Origin: Actinomadura xylanilytica
Lineage (GTDB): Bacteria; Actinomycetota; Actinomycetes; Streptosporangiales; Streptosporangiaceae
Assembly (NCBI RefSeq): GCF_030283145.1
Contig: NZ_JASNWE010000002.1
Location: forward strand, 496,001 to 560,000
Reading direction: 5' to 3'
DNA: 64,000 bases
The position numbers and the translations under genes are program-made. Below are positions 44,020-52,444 of this stretch, in pieces; the stretch's first letter is position 1; every line of letters starts with the position of its first letter. The notes beneath the pieces are model-generated. The model saw only the letters and a program-made list of their open reading frames with translations, was not told where the DNA came from and did not search any database.

Positions 44020-45585
44020 GTGACCCCACACGAGCGTGCCCCGTCCTCCTCGCCCGCGGTGCTCTGGCCGCGCTGCTCCGTCGTGTACGGCTGCACGGGC
44101 CGGACCGCCGGGCCGTACGACGCCTGCCCGGCCCATCTGCGGCCCGAGGAGCTCGAACGGTTCCTCGGCGGGCTGCGGCCGGGGGCCGAGCTGGACCTGC
44201 GCGGCGCCACCGTGCCCCCCGGGCTGCTGGCGGCGCTACTGGACGCGGTCACCGGCCCTGACAAGCGCCCCCATCTGGGACGCGCCCGCTTCGACGGCGC
44301 CGTCGTGCACGCCGACGCCCCGCTGCGCGCCGCGTGCTTCGAGGGCGACAGCTCGTTCGACGGGGCGTGCTTCATCGGCGGCGCCTCGTTCTTCGACGTG
44401 CGCTTCTTCGGCAACGTGTCCTTCCGGGGCGCGCGGTTCGCGGGCAACGCGACGTTCCACGGCGCCCGCTTCCACCAGCACGCCTCGTTCGAGGAGACCG
44501 TCTTCGCGGGGGACGCGCTGTTCGGCGAGGCCGCCTGGCACGCCGACGCCTCGTTCGCGCACGCGGTCTTCATGGGCGCGGCCTGCTTCGACAGGGCCCG
44601 GTTCGGACGGGACGCGGGGATGCAGGCCGTCTGCTTCGGCGGAGCGGTGTCGTTCCGCCGGGTCCAGGTCACCAGGCACCTGCGGTTCGAACGCACCCGG
44701 TTCCGCCACGACCTGTGGCTCGGCCCGCTCGTCGCCCGGCGCATCGACCTGGCGCACGTCCACGCGCACGGCGGCCTCCGCGTCGACGCCGCCGCACTGG
44801 AGGTCACCGCGCAGGCCATGACGGTACGGGCCGCTGCGGAGTTCAAGTTGCGCCACACCGAACTCGACCTGGAGAACTCGTCGTTCAAGGGCGCCGTACG
44901 AGTCCGTCCGCACACGCACCCCTTCCAGGGGCTCCCCGAACCGGCATCCTGGGACGGCGACGACACCGTACGGGTCAACTCCCTGCGCGGGGTGACGGCG
45001 GAACGACTCGACCTCGCAGACGTCGACCTGAGCCGATGCCAATTCATCGGGTTGCAGCGCCCCGACCATCTCCGCATCGTCGAGGGCTGCTCGTTCGCCA
45101 CCACCCCGCGCACGCGCCGGTGGCTCCCGTGGCGGGCCCCTAAGAGCCGCGCCGTACTGGCGGAGGACCCCGGCACCCGCGTCCCGCTGCACGGCCCTCT
45201 GGAAGACCCCGTGGGCGCCGCGCGACTGGAGACCCTCTACCGGCAGCTCGCCCAGGCGACCGCCGATTCCGACGGCGGACTGGCACGCGACTTCCGCTAC
45301 TGCGCCCTGGAGATGCACCGGCGCGCGGAGCCCGTCCAGTGGCGCCGCTGGGGCCTGCACCTGCTCTGGATCACCTGCGGGTACGGGCTCCGGACGGGAC
45401 GGCTGTTCGTCTGGCTCGCGGTCGTCGCGGTCCTCGTCTGCGGCACGGTCACCATCGCGCGGAGCGGGCGGAATCCGGTCGCCGCCCACCCCGGGACTCA
45501 TATGCACACCCATGATCTCGTCCGCGCACATGTCCGCGGCCATGTCCGGGCCCACGCACCCGCACAGGACGGCACCACGCCTTAG
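44020..45585 (+). CDS. Pentapeptide-repeat protein with C-terminal membrane segment
   Basis: 521 residues. A short Cys-containing start (LWPRCSVVYGCTGRTAG..CPAHLRPEE), then about 18 pentapeptide-type units A(D/N)xxF such as FDGACFIGGASFFDVRFFG, forming a right-handed quadrilateral helix, then a mixed part (residues 330-440) and a hydrophobic segment (GRLFVWLAVVAVLVCGTV) near the end, followed by a His-rich tail (HMHTHDLVRAHVRGHVRAH). Such proteins may mimic DNA (as in gyrase protection) or be structural; the membrane anchor argues for the latter. GTG 44020 is the first start of the frame. Confidence 0.8.
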   Translation: MTPHERAPSSSPAVLWPRCSVVYGCTGRTAGPYDACPAHLRPEELERFLGGLRPGAELDLRGATVPPGLLAALLDAVTGPDKRPHLGRARFDGAVVHADAPLRAACFEGDSSFDGACFIGGASFFDVRFFGNVSFRGARFAGNATFHGARFHQHASFEETVFAGDALFGEAAWHADASFAHAVFMGAACFDRARFGRDAGMQAVCFGGAVSFRRVQVTRHLRFERTRFRHDLWLGPLVARRIDLAHVHAHGGLRVDAAALEVTAQAMTVRAAAEFKLRHTELDLENSSFKGAVRVRPHTHPFQGLPEPASWDGDDTVRVNSLRGVTAERLDLADVDLSRCQFIGLQRPDHLRIVEGCSFATTPRTRRWLPWRAPKSRAVLAEDPGTRVPLHGPLEDPVGAARLETLYRQLAQATADSDGGLARDFRYCALEMHRRAEPVQWRRWGLHLLWITCGYGLRTGRLFVWLAVVAVLVCGTVTIARSGRNPVAAHPGTHMHTHDLVRAHVRGHVRAHAPAQDGTTP

Positions 45586-45630
45586 AGCCGCTCCGGCGCC
45601 ACGCCTTAGAGCCGCTCCGGCGCCACGCCT
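45575..45630. repeat. 2.3 copies of a 24-bp tandem repeat spanning the stop codon
   Basis: The unit CCACGCCTTAGAGCCGCTCC plus GGCG occurs at 45575 and 45599 and begins again at 45623. The first copy contains the TAG of the pentapeptide gene, and the same TTAG recurs in each later copy. This looks like replication slippage across the 3' end of the gene. Confidence 0.7.
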
Positions 45631-45702
45631 TAGGACGCCCCCGAACCGGCCGGCGAAAAGGCGAGGGTCATTTTGTCAGACCCGCGGGTAATGATCCTTG
45701 TT

Positions 45703-46173
45703 ATGAGCAGAGACATCCATCGAGGGTTGCAGTGCCCACACTGCCGCACCCATCTCGCGCTCGTCCCCCTCCCCTCCGCCGCTGCCAATAACGCCGCCGC
45801 CACAAACCCACCCGAAGCCCCCACCACGGCCCCCCGCCCAATCCCCGGAACAGACCCGATGCCCCCCGCAAAGGCGACCCCTACTCCGGCCCCCGCCCAA
45901 TCCCCCGGCCCTGCCCCGACTCCGGCTCCCGCCACGGGCCGCGCCGCGAACCCCGTCGCCACTCCCGCACCGACCATGATCCTCCGCGAGGAATGGACTC
46001 CTCCCCCCGTCGCCGAAGTGCTCGCCGTTTACGCGGGCCGTTCCAAGGACACCGCGACCGCCATGCGCGGCGCCGCGCGCGTCCGCGACAGCCTCGACCG
46101 TGCCCGCCTTGCCGCGAACCAACGACGTACGGCACAAAACGCCGCCAAGCGCTCCACCCAGCGGAGCGCCTGA
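45703..46173 (+). CDS. Hypothetical protein with N-terminal CxxC and proline-rich linker
   Basis: 156 residues: MSRDIHRGLQCPHCRTHL, a long Pro/Ala linker (residues 30-95), and a helical C-terminus EEWTPPPVAEVLAVYAGRSKDTATAMRG. The single CPHC may be half of a zinc site. No ribosome binding site decides between ATG 45703 and ATG 45691; a TTG further up is unlikely. It converges with the CU044_5270-type gene across a terminator hairpin. Function unknown. Confidence 0.55.
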   Translation: MSRDIHRGLQCPHCRTHLALVPLPSAAANNAAATNPPEAPTTAPRPIPGTDPMPPAKATPTPAPAQSPGPAPTPAPATGRAANPVATPAPTMILREEWTPPPVAEVLAVYAGRSKDTATAMRGAARVRDSLDRARLAANQRRTAQNAAKRSTQRSA

Positions 46174-46200
46174 CTCCATCCATCCGGCCCGCACAAAGGC

Positions 46201-46234
46201 GGGACGGTCCCCGATCATGCGCGGGGACCGTCCC
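46201..46234. terminator. Bidirectional hairpin terminator
   Basis: GGGACGGTCCCC (46201-46212) and GGGGACCGTCCC (46223-46234) are a perfect 12-bp stem with a 10-base loop, followed by TTTCCC. It lies between two convergent genes. Confidence 0.8.
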
Positions 46235-46270
46235 TTTCCCTCCGCGGCCCCTATTCCGGCCGCCGGCCGC

Positions 46271-47461
46271 TCATCCGGGCATCGAGTCGGTCCAGTCGTT
46301 GGCGATGGTCGCCGCCGAACCCAACAGCGCCCCCGCGGGCAGGTGCGCGTAGACCCCGGCCGGCTTGACCACGATCGTCTCGTGGGCCAGCGCGTTCCCG
46401 GTCGCCGGATCGATGATCAGTCGCTGCTCCAGCACCCCGTTGGGCGTGCGCTCGGTGGTGGCGATGGCCGTCCCGGACCGGCCCTGCGCGTCGCGCACCT
46501 TGCCGATCGCCCGCACCGAGCCGAGCCCGGCCAGCATCCTGAAGGCCCCTGCCCGCACCCCAGGCGTGACCGGCAGGGATCCGTTGACCAGGCTCCCCGC
46601 GACCACGACCAGCCAGGCGTCGGACTTCATCGGCACGCTCGACGACTCGGTGTCGTGCCCGCTGTACCAGCGCAGCAGCTCGGCCTTGAGCCGCGCCGGA
46701 TCGGTGGGAAGCGCGCGCAACTGCTTCATGCTGACGTTGCGTCCGAGCCAGTACAGCTTGCCGTCGGCGGGCACCGTCGCATTTCTGAGCGACGGCGATC
46801 CCTGCGCGACCTTGAACTCCGCCGTTTTCACCGCCTTCAGCTTGGGAGAAACGGGGACGCGCACTTTGAAGGTGCCGGGTGATCCGGCGCGCTTCCACGC
46901 GGCCACGTCAGCGGGGCGGGCCGGCTTCGCGCCGAGGTCCTGCTGCCTGACCCGCTGCTTCCCCCCGGGCTTGCCCGGCACCCATTCCTCCTCGCTGCTC
47001 AACGCGATGACCGTGTACGGGCCGGAGGGTGCGTCCACCAGGAACGATTGGCGGATGACGGTCTTGTGGTGCCAGAAGGCGCGGGCCTGTTCCGGCTGCC
47101 CTTCCGCCTTGTCCGCGGCTGCGAGCAGCACGGTGTTCGCGTTCAGCGTCACGCCGGCCTGGTCGCCGCCCGCCGCCGTCCCGGAGCCGGGGTGCGCGCC
47201 TTCCGACCCGCCGCCCGGCGCGACGACGACCGCCGCCGCCACCGCAGCCGCGGTCGCCGCGCCCGCCAAGCTCAGCCCCCATACGGGCCGGAACCGCCGC
47301 CGCTCTTGCACGGCGCCCCGGCCACGCTCCCGCTCCGGACCGGAGCCGGCGGCCATCGCCCGCGCCAGTTCGGCCTCACGGATCGCCCCGTCCACCTGCG
47401 CGTCGGGGTGCAGTTCCGCCGGACGAGCCTCCGCCAGGATGCGCAGCACGTCACCACTCAT
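46271..47461 (-). CDS. CU044_5270-type membrane protein, partner of an ECF sigma factor
   Basis: 396 residues: a cytoplasmic N-terminus (60 residues), one membrane helix (WGLSLAGAATAAAVAAAVVV), and a large outside domain with AFWHHKTVIRQSFLV, WLGRNVSMKQLRALPTDPARL and an ending NDWTDSMPG. The LPTDPA segment also occurs in the remnant at 4164-5514. In actinobacteria these proteins follow ECF sigma genes and may act as anti-sigma or sensor proteins. The start overlaps the sigma gene stop (ATGA). Confidence 0.85.
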   Translation of the reverse strand: MSGDVLRILAEARPAELHPDAQVDGAIREAELARAMAAGSGPERERGRGAVQERRRFRPVWGLSLAGAATAAAVAAAVVVAPGGGSEGAHPGSGTAAGGDQAGVTLNANTVLLAAADKAEGQPEQARAFWHHKTVIRQSFLVDAPSGPYTVIALSSEEEWVPGKPGGKQRVRQQDLGAKPARPADVAAWKRAGSPGTFKVRVPVSPKLKAVKTAEFKVAQGSPSLRNATVPADGKLYWLGRNVSMKQLRALPTDPARLKAELLRWYSGHDTESSSVPMKSDAWLVVVAGSLVNGSLPVTPGVRAGAFRMLAGLGSVRAIGKVRDAQGRSGTAIATTERTPNGVLEQRLIIDPATGNALAHETIVVKPAGVYAHLPAGALLGSAATIANDWTDSMPG

Positions 47462-48075
47462 GACATCTCCTTACTCGTGATCCCCACCTGGGGGCGGACG
47501 GGAGGCGGCGCCACCGCACCGACCGCCACGGGGCCGACCGCGTTCGTCGGGTCCCCCTCCGCGGCCCGCACGAGCCGGCGCCGCGCCCGGTGCAGCCGCA
47601 CCCGCAGCGCGGCGGGCGAGCATCCGACGACGCGGGCGGCCTGGCGCGGCGTCAGCCCCTGCCAGGCGACGAGGATCAGGATCTCCCTGTCGCCCTCAGG
47701 CAGCGCCGCCATGGCGCGCAGCACCGCGAGCCGCTCGGCCACCTCTTCGGCGACGTCGCCCGGGGGCGGCGGCGCCCAGCGGGCCAGCTCCGCCGTGAAG
47801 GCCGCCCGTCTCGTCTCGGCCTTGTGGTCGTCGCGCAGCACATTGCGGGCCACGCCGAGCAGCCACGGCAGCGCCGGGTCCGGCACATCGCGCCGCCTCC
47901 GCCACGCGACCGCGAAGGTCTCGCTCACCACCTCGTCCGCGACCTGCCGTCCGGCGCGGCTGACGGCATACGCCCACACGCGCTGCCGACAGTCGTCGTA
48001 GATCGCGGTGAAGCGCTTCTCATCGGGGGCTTGATCTGCCACCGGCTGCTCCTCCGTCCGTCCCGGTCCATCCAT
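47458..48075 (-). CDS. ECF RNA polymerase sigma factor
   Basis: 205 residues with region 2 (FTAIYDDCRQRVWAYAVSR, DEVVSETFAVAWRRR, PWLLGVARNVLRDD) and region 4 (LPEGDREILILVAWQGLTPRQAARVVGCSPAALRVRLHRARR). Intact, unlike the fused remnant at 4164-5514. GTG 48078 or ATG 48075 can start; ATG is preferred. Target promoters unknown; the cotranslated CU044_5270-type protein probably controls its activity. Confidence 0.9.
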   Translation of the reverse strand: MDGPGRTEEQPVADQAPDEKRFTAIYDDCRQRVWAYAVSRAGRQVADEVVSETFAVAWRRRRDVPDPALPWLLGVARNVLRDDHKAETRRAAFTAELARWAPPPPGDVAEEVAERLAVLRAMAALPEGDREILILVAWQGLTPRQAARVVGCSPAALRVRLHRARRRLVRAAEGDPTNAVGPVAVGAVAPPPVRPQVGITSKEMS

Positions 48076-48154
48076 CACCAGGAAGTGGCACGAACAGCCC
48101 CATCGTTACCGACGGATCTCACGTACCGGACGGCCGGCCGGCGGCCGGGGGCGA

Positions 48155-48574
48155 TCAGCTACCGGGAACGGCGCCCGGATCGGGGCCGGGACCGGCGGCG
48201 GACCCGTCGCCGGGATCCGGGGCCAGCGTCAGCAGGCGTTGCAGCCCGCAGCGCTCGATGAGCGCGCGGACCTGGCTGGACGCGCCGGCCAGCAGCAGCA
48301 CGCCGCCGCGGCTCCGGACCCGCTTCGCCGCGTAGACCAGGACGGACAGCCCGTACGAGTCGCAGAACGACACGCCGCTGAGATCGAGGGCGATCCGCGG
48401 GCGTCCGGGACCGTCCGGCCGGGGCCGTCCCAGCGTCTCGTCGACCATGGCGCGGACCGTCTCGGCCTGGGCGCAGTCGAGCTCGCCGTTCAGGTACAGG
48501 ATCCGCCACGGCTCCGGGGCGGCGGAGCCGTCGTGGACGGAATCGATCTTCGGGTACAAGGCTTCCCGCAGCAT
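48155..48574 (-). CDS. STAS-domain anti-sigma factor antagonist
   Basis: 139 residues; STAS fold with ILYLNGELDCAQAETV and IALDLSGVSFCDSYGLSVLVYAAK, where the Ser of CDSYGL is the site phosphorylated by RsbW/SpoIIAB kinases. A disordered Gly/Pro tail follows. ATG 48574 has GGGGGAG ten bases upstream. Partners are probably the HATPase proteins at 50540-50956 and elsewhere; it is next to the sigma gene but separated by 79 bases. Confidence 0.85.
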   Translation of the reverse strand: MLREALYPKIDSVHDGSAAPEPWRILYLNGELDCAQAETVRAMVDETLGRPRPDGPGRPRIALDLSGVSFCDSYGLSVLVYAAKRVRSRGGVLLLAGASSQVRALIERCGLQRLLTLAPDPGDGSAAGPGPDPGAVPGS

Positions 48575-48826
48575 TCAGAGACACTCCCCCCGCGTCGCCC
48601 CCACCCCTTCCCTCGATCACTCTGCGTAACCATCGTCGGACCGGCGTCCACCTCCATCCAATACCCGACTAATTCACCACACTTCCCCAGTGATAGCCAT
48701 TTTCTCGGGTCAATGACAAATAACTCCCCATCGCCCGGGACCAGGCTTCGCCTTTCCCTGCTTTCGCCACATGGCCGACTCCGATCCCGCTAATATCCCG
48801 CGAGTTGGAGACCTCAAATGTCCTCA

Positions 48827-48844
48827 CCCGATGTCCCTATCGGG
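48827..48844. promoter_or_regulatory. Inverted repeat upstream of the second L,D-transpeptidase gene
   Basis: CCCGAT-GTCCCT-ATCGGG is a perfect 6-bp inverted repeat, and ATGTC/GACAT half sites surround it. It sits 28 bases before the start codon in a relatively AT-rich 297-bp divergent gap (48575-48871) that holds no gene; likely operator or leader structure. Confidence 0.4.
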
Positions 48845-48871
48845 ATGACATGACGCCTCTTGGAGGCATTC

Positions 48872-49684
48872 ATGATTCACCCGGTGCGCATCCGCACCGC
48901 CGGCGCGCTGCTTCCGGTGGCCGCCGTGCTGCTGCTCGGCGGATGCGGTTCCTCGTCCCCCGACCAGGCCGCCGCCAAGGGGGCCGAGTCCGGCGGCGCG
49001 GGCCCGAGCCCGACGTCCGGCACGTCCCGGGCGCCCGAGGCCACCACGTTCGCCAACATCACCGGGGTGCCCAGGGACGACGCTCCGACCGCCGGCACCG
49101 ACGGCCTGGTCGTGCACCCGGCCAAGGCCGAGCCGGTGCTCGACCGGCCCGACGGCCGCGCCGTCGCCACGCTCCCCGTCCAGCAGCTGCGCGGCCCGAC
49201 CTGGGTCCCGGTCGTCGACCGCTCCGGCGACTGGCTGCGCGTCCTGCTGCCCAGCAAGCCCAACCAGGCCAGCGGCTGGATCTCCGGCAAGAGCGCGGGG
49301 CTGCGCACCGCGCACTCGCCCTACGTGGTCAAGGTCGAGGTGGGCCGGCGCCGGCTGACCCTGCTCAAGTCCGGGCACCAGGTGGGCCGCTGGTCCGTCG
49401 CGGTCGGCGGCGGACGCACCCCGACCCCGGCCGGACGGACGTTCCTGCTGGCCAACCTGGCACCGGAGAAGCGGACTCCCAGTCCGCTGGTCCTCCCGCT
49501 CGGCACCCATTCAGCGACCCTCGACTCGTTCGGCGGGGGGCCCGGCACCGTGGCCCTGCACGGCTGGCCCGACTCGTCGGTCTTCGGAAGGGCCGTCACG
49601 CACGGCTGCGTGCGGGTGCCCCCGGAGGCGCTGCGGGAATTGTCCCGGGTGCCACTCGGAAGCCTCGTATACATCAAGGGCTGA
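48872..49684 (+). CDS. L,D-transpeptidase lipoprotein with SH3-like domain
   Basis: 270 residues: signal peptide with lipobox LLGGC (Cys near 25), an SH3-like domain (about 75-145, with VVDRSGDWLRVLLP and ASGWISG), then a YkuD domain with ALHGW, THGCVRVP (His244, Cys246). It cross-links or attaches proteins to peptidoglycan outside the membrane. Smaller than the enzyme at 22761, with SH3 instead of Ig-like domains. ATG 48872 has TGGAGG six bases upstream. It is followed by a gene for an exported surface protein. Confidence 0.9.
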   Translation: MIHPVRIRTAGALLPVAAVLLLGGCGSSSPDQAAAKGAESGGAGPSPTSGTSRAPEATTFANITGVPRDDAPTAGTDGLVVHPAKAEPVLDRPDGRAVATLPVQQLRGPTWVPVVDRSGDWLRVLLPSKPNQASGWISGKSAGLRTAHSPYVVKVEVGRRRLTLLKSGHQVGRWSVAVGGGRTPTPAGRTFLLANLAPEKRTPSPLVLPLGTHSATLDSFGGGPGTVALHGWPDSSVFGRAVTHGCVRVPPEALRELSRVPLGSLVYIKG

Positions 49685-49751
49685 GCGGCACCACGCCGCT
49701 CGAATCCCCCATTCTCATCGGGTACACCGATTTCACCAATGGAGTAAACGC

Positions 49752-50462
49752 ATGCGCTCGACGAATGTCTCCAGGCGCGCGGTCAAGGCGGGTCTCATCG
49801 CCACCGCCGCCGGCCTGATCGCCACCGGCCTGGCCGCCGCCGTACCGACCGCCGCGGGCGCCGCGCCGCGCCCGCAGGGATCTGCGTGGGGGCTGGCCGC
49901 CAGCGGGCTGCTCGACCTGGCGCCGATGCCGGTCGTCTCGTCCGCCGACAAGGAGACCAGCAAGAACCTGCTGCACCTCGGCGACGCCAAGCTGGTCAAG
50001 GCCGACGCGGTCGACGTCAAGGCGGCCCCGACCAACGCTCGGTCGACCGTCGCCGGGCTCGGCGTCGCGCCGGCCAAGCTGACCGCCGACGCCGTCGACG
50101 CCAAGTGCGAGAACGGCAAGGGCTCGACCCGCCTGGCGCGCGCCGTCCTCGGCGGCCGGACCCTTCAGGCCGCCCCGCCGCCCAACACCACCATCCCGGT
50201 CGACATCGACGGCGTCGGCCGTACCTCGCTGACCCTCAACAAGCAGGAGCGGCTGGCCAACGGCAAGCTCGCCGTCACGGGCATGGAGCTCAAGCTGCCG
50301 GTCGCCAAGGGCTCGACCGTCCGGGTCTCCTCCGCCACCTGCGGTCAGGCCGCCCGCCACGCGGAGAAGCCGAACAAGCCGGCCGGGCCGTCCGCGCCGA
50401 AGCCCGCCGGCGAGGCGCCCGCGCCGACCCCGGTGCGCAACGACCTGCCGGTCACCGGCTGA
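49752..50462 (+). CDS. Exported choice-of-anchor P-like protein ending in LPVTG
   Basis: 236 residues: signal peptide (RRAVKAGLIATAAGLIATGLAAAV, cleavage after AGA-AP), a mature domain with KCENG and LNKQERLANGKLAVTGMELK, as in choice-of-anchor P proteins, a Pro/Lys-rich stretch, and the final five residues LPVTG. A sortase motif at the very end, without the usual following hydrophobic helix and positive tail, is odd (see findings). It ends at a strong terminator. Confidence 0.75.
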   Translation: MRSTNVSRRAVKAGLIATAAGLIATGLAAAVPTAAGAAPRPQGSAWGLAASGLLDLAPMPVVSSADKETSKNLLHLGDAKLVKADAVDVKAAPTNARSTVAGLGVAPAKLTADAVDAKCENGKGSTRLARAVLGGRTLQAAPPPNTTIPVDIDGVGRTSLTLNKQERLANGKLAVTGMELKLPVAKGSTVRVSSATCGQAARHAEKPNKPAGPSAPKPAGEAPAPTPVRNDLPVTG

Positions 50463-50480
50463 GCCGGGCACCACGACGAC

Positions 50481-50521
50481 GGCCCGGCCCCGGGGAGACC
50501 TTCTCTCCCCGGGGCCGGGCC
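50481..50521. terminator. Very strong bidirectional hairpin terminator
   Basis: GGCCCGGCCCCGGGGAGA (50481-50498) and its exact complement (50504-50521) form an 18-bp stem with a CCTTC loop, between the convergent LPVTG-protein and HATPase genes. Confidence 0.9.
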
Positions 50522-50539
50522 GTTCCGTCCTCCCGCCGG

Positions 50540-50956
50540 CTATCCGGCCAGCGACTTCTCGAAATGCACGACCGCGCCGTCCTCGTGCGCGCGGTCGCTG
50601 ATGTGCAGGCCCTCGGTGTACTCGCGGATCAGCCGCAGGCCCCTGCCGTTCTCGTCGCTCAGCAGCGCCTCGGCGCCGAGCCAGCCGCCCGGATCGCCGT
50701 CGACCCGGCCGCCCTGGCCGCCGTCGATGACCTCCACGACACAGCGCACGCCGTCCATGCGCGCCCGCACCTCGTACTGCCGGCTGGCGACCGCGTGCTG
50801 GATGACGTTCGCGCACGCCTCGCCCAGCGCGAGAGCGATATCGGCGCGGATCTCGGAGGTCACACCGAGACCACGGAGGGACGCGTCGAGCGTGTGCCGC
50901 ACCAGCGGCGCGCTCTCGGCGTTCCTGGGCAACGTCATTTCTATGACGACCTCCAT
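50540..50956 (-). CDS. RsbW-like ATP-binding protein (anti-sigma kinase family)
   Basis: 138 residues with the full HATPase signature: LALGEACANVIQHAV (N box), VIDGGQG and GRGLRLIREYTEGL, as in actinobacterial RsbW/SpoIIAB-type anti-sigma kinases. ATG 50956 is in front of MEVVIEMTLPRN. A STAS antagonist (48155) nearby is a likely partner, forming a partner-switch pair. Confidence 0.8.
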   Translation of the reverse strand: MEVVIEMTLPRNAESAPLVRHTLDASLRGLGVTSEIRADIALALGEACANVIQHAVASRQYEVRARMDGVRCVVEVIDGGQGGRVDGDPGGWLGAEALLSDENGRGLRLIREYTEGLHISDRAHEDGAVVHFEKSLAG

Positions 50957-51431
50957 GTGACCGCCCCCGTTCCCTCGTTACGGGCAGACTTCCCGGCGCC
51001 GCGCGGCGGAAACACTTCAGGCCGGCAATGTGACGAAGTCCCCATACCCGTGTGCCCGGGAACGCGGACGAAACCGGCAGCGTGCGGGCCATTTCACGAT
51101 GGTGCCGATGTGCGGGACGGCTTCCCCGGAGAACGCCCGCGGGGAGCGAATGGAATGCGATTCCCCGGTGACGGTCCGTGATTCTTCGGCAGTTCCGGGA
51201 GCTGGATGGGCGGTGCCCCGGGTCGCGTCCCGCTCGCGCGGCGGCGCGCCGAGCAGGGTGACCGCTATGACCGGTCCCCTCACGGTTGTACCCGCCGCGC
51301 GGCGGACTGACGCGGTCCGGGCGGCGAGGCGGGTCAGCGGTAGATCTTGGCGGCGCGGACGGCGAGAGCGGCGAGGGCGGCGAGGGCGGCGGCGTGATGG
51401 CCGGCGCTCGCCGGGGCGCCGCGGTCCGCGC
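50957..51431. other. Gap of 475 bp with no gene recognised
   Basis: Contains low-complexity GGCGAG-rich repeats near 51358-51395 and the frame at 51017-51283 (minus), which has no ribosome binding site and no domain. The part just before 50956 is presumably the HATPase promoter. I see no RNA gene. Confidence 0.4.
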
Positions 51432-51629
51432 TCAGCGGGACTCCTCGGCGCGGCATTCCAGCTGGTCGTCCACGGCGCGCAGCAGCGCGTAGTCCGGGCA
51501 GGTCCCGGCCATGAGAGCGCAGCGCAGGGACGCGAGTTCGATCAGGTCCAGCTCCGCCAGCCGCTTCGCCATCCAGACGTGCTGCACACCGGACGGCGCC
51601 GCGGCTTGGGTCGGCAGGTCGTAGGTCAT
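51432..51629 (-). CDS. Small hypothetical protein (65 aa)
   Basis: MTYDLPTQAAAPSG then helical WMAKRLAELDLIELASLRCALMAG and a Cys-containing end. Its start lies 36 bases after the sortase stop on the same strand, in the gap of the same operon direction. Acidic and soluble. Not recognised; perhaps translated with the sortase. Confidence 0.5.
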   Translation of the reverse strand: MTYDLPTQAAAPSGVQHVWMAKRLAELDLIELASLRCALMAGTCPDYALLRAVDDQLECRAEESR

Positions 51630-51665
51630 GACGCCTTCGGAGCGGATGCGATGCCGGATGTGCGG

Positions 51666-52241
51666 TCAGCGCCCGGAGCCGCGGCCCGCGGGCGGCTTCA
51701 AGGTCGCGAAGACCGCGATGCGGTGCGCGCTCGACCCCTTCGGGTAGCAGCTGATCAGCGTGGCCACGGCCCGTTTCGGGCGGACGCCGCGCTCGAAGGG
51801 CACCGGGGCGAGGACGCTGAAGTCCCCCGGCGCGATGATCCGCGAGGCGTACACCCGATAGACGTAGGACCGCGATCCGGACCGGAAGACCACCCGGTCC
51901 CCCTTCCGGAGCCGGTCGATGGCGTCGAAGGGCGCGGGGGCGGAGGTGCGGTGCCCGAGGAACACCGCGTTGCCCGTCCGTCCCGGCAGTGCCGTTCCCG
52001 GGTAGTGGCCGACGCCGCGGGTGAGCACGCGTGCCGCCACGCCCTCCCGGACAGTCGACGTCAAGCCCATCCTGGCGATGGTCAGCCGGCCGAGCCCGGC
52101 ACCGGGCGCCACGGCGGCGGTCTCGGCCCTGGCGGGGACGGCGTCCGCCCCGCCGGGCACGGCCAGCGACCAGGCCGTCGTGGCGGCGACACCGGCCGCC
52201 ATCGCGCGCAGCGCGGTCGAAGACAACGAGATCGGCTTCAT
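51666..52241 (-). CDS. Sortase (class E/F-like)
   Basis: 191 residues: signal anchor (LSSTALRAMAAGVAATTAWSL), then the sortase barrel with catalytic His in FLGHRTSAP, Cys in ATLISCYP and Arg in SSAHRIAVF. The TLxxC signature here is TLISC. Sortases cut LPxTG-type tails and link proteins to the wall; actinobacterial class E enzymes prefer LAxTG. It is between a chaplin-like gene and an LPVTG-ending protein. ATG 52241 follows GAGAGGAA. Confidence 0.85.
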   Translation of the reverse strand: MKPISLSSTALRAMAAGVAATTAWSLAVPGGADAVPARAETAAVAPGAGLGRLTIARMGLTSTVREGVAARVLTRGVGHYPGTALPGRTGNAVFLGHRTSAPAPFDAIDRLRKGDRVVFRSGSRSYVYRVYASRIIAPGDFSVLAPVPFERGVRPKRAVATLISCYPKGSSAHRIAVFATLKPPAGRGSGR

Positions 52242-52265
52242 CGGTTCCTCTCGGTGAACGAAACG

Positions 52266-52298
52266 GGGGGCGGCGCACCAAGGCGGTGCGCCGCCCCC
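52266..52298 (-). terminator. Hairpin terminator after the chaplin-like gene
   Basis: GGGGGCGGCGCACC (52266-52279) and GGTGCGCCGCCCCC (52285-52298) make a perfect 14-bp stem with an AAGGC loop. It separates the chaplin-like gene from the sortase on the minus strand. Confidence 0.8.
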
Positions 52299-52444
52299 TG
52301 GGTCACGTGCTGGGACGTGGGGCCGGCCGGAAGTCGGCCCCTGCGGCCCGGCCCGGCCGCTCATCTCCCCCTGCCGCCGACCGGTCGCGTGCAGGACGGC
52401 AGGGTGGATCGGGAACGGTCATCTCGGGCCGGTGCCGCGCCCGT

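Noticed and set aside
51017..51283. 88-codon minus-strand frame
   Set aside because: No ribosome binding site, no family features; it lies in a promoter-like gap.
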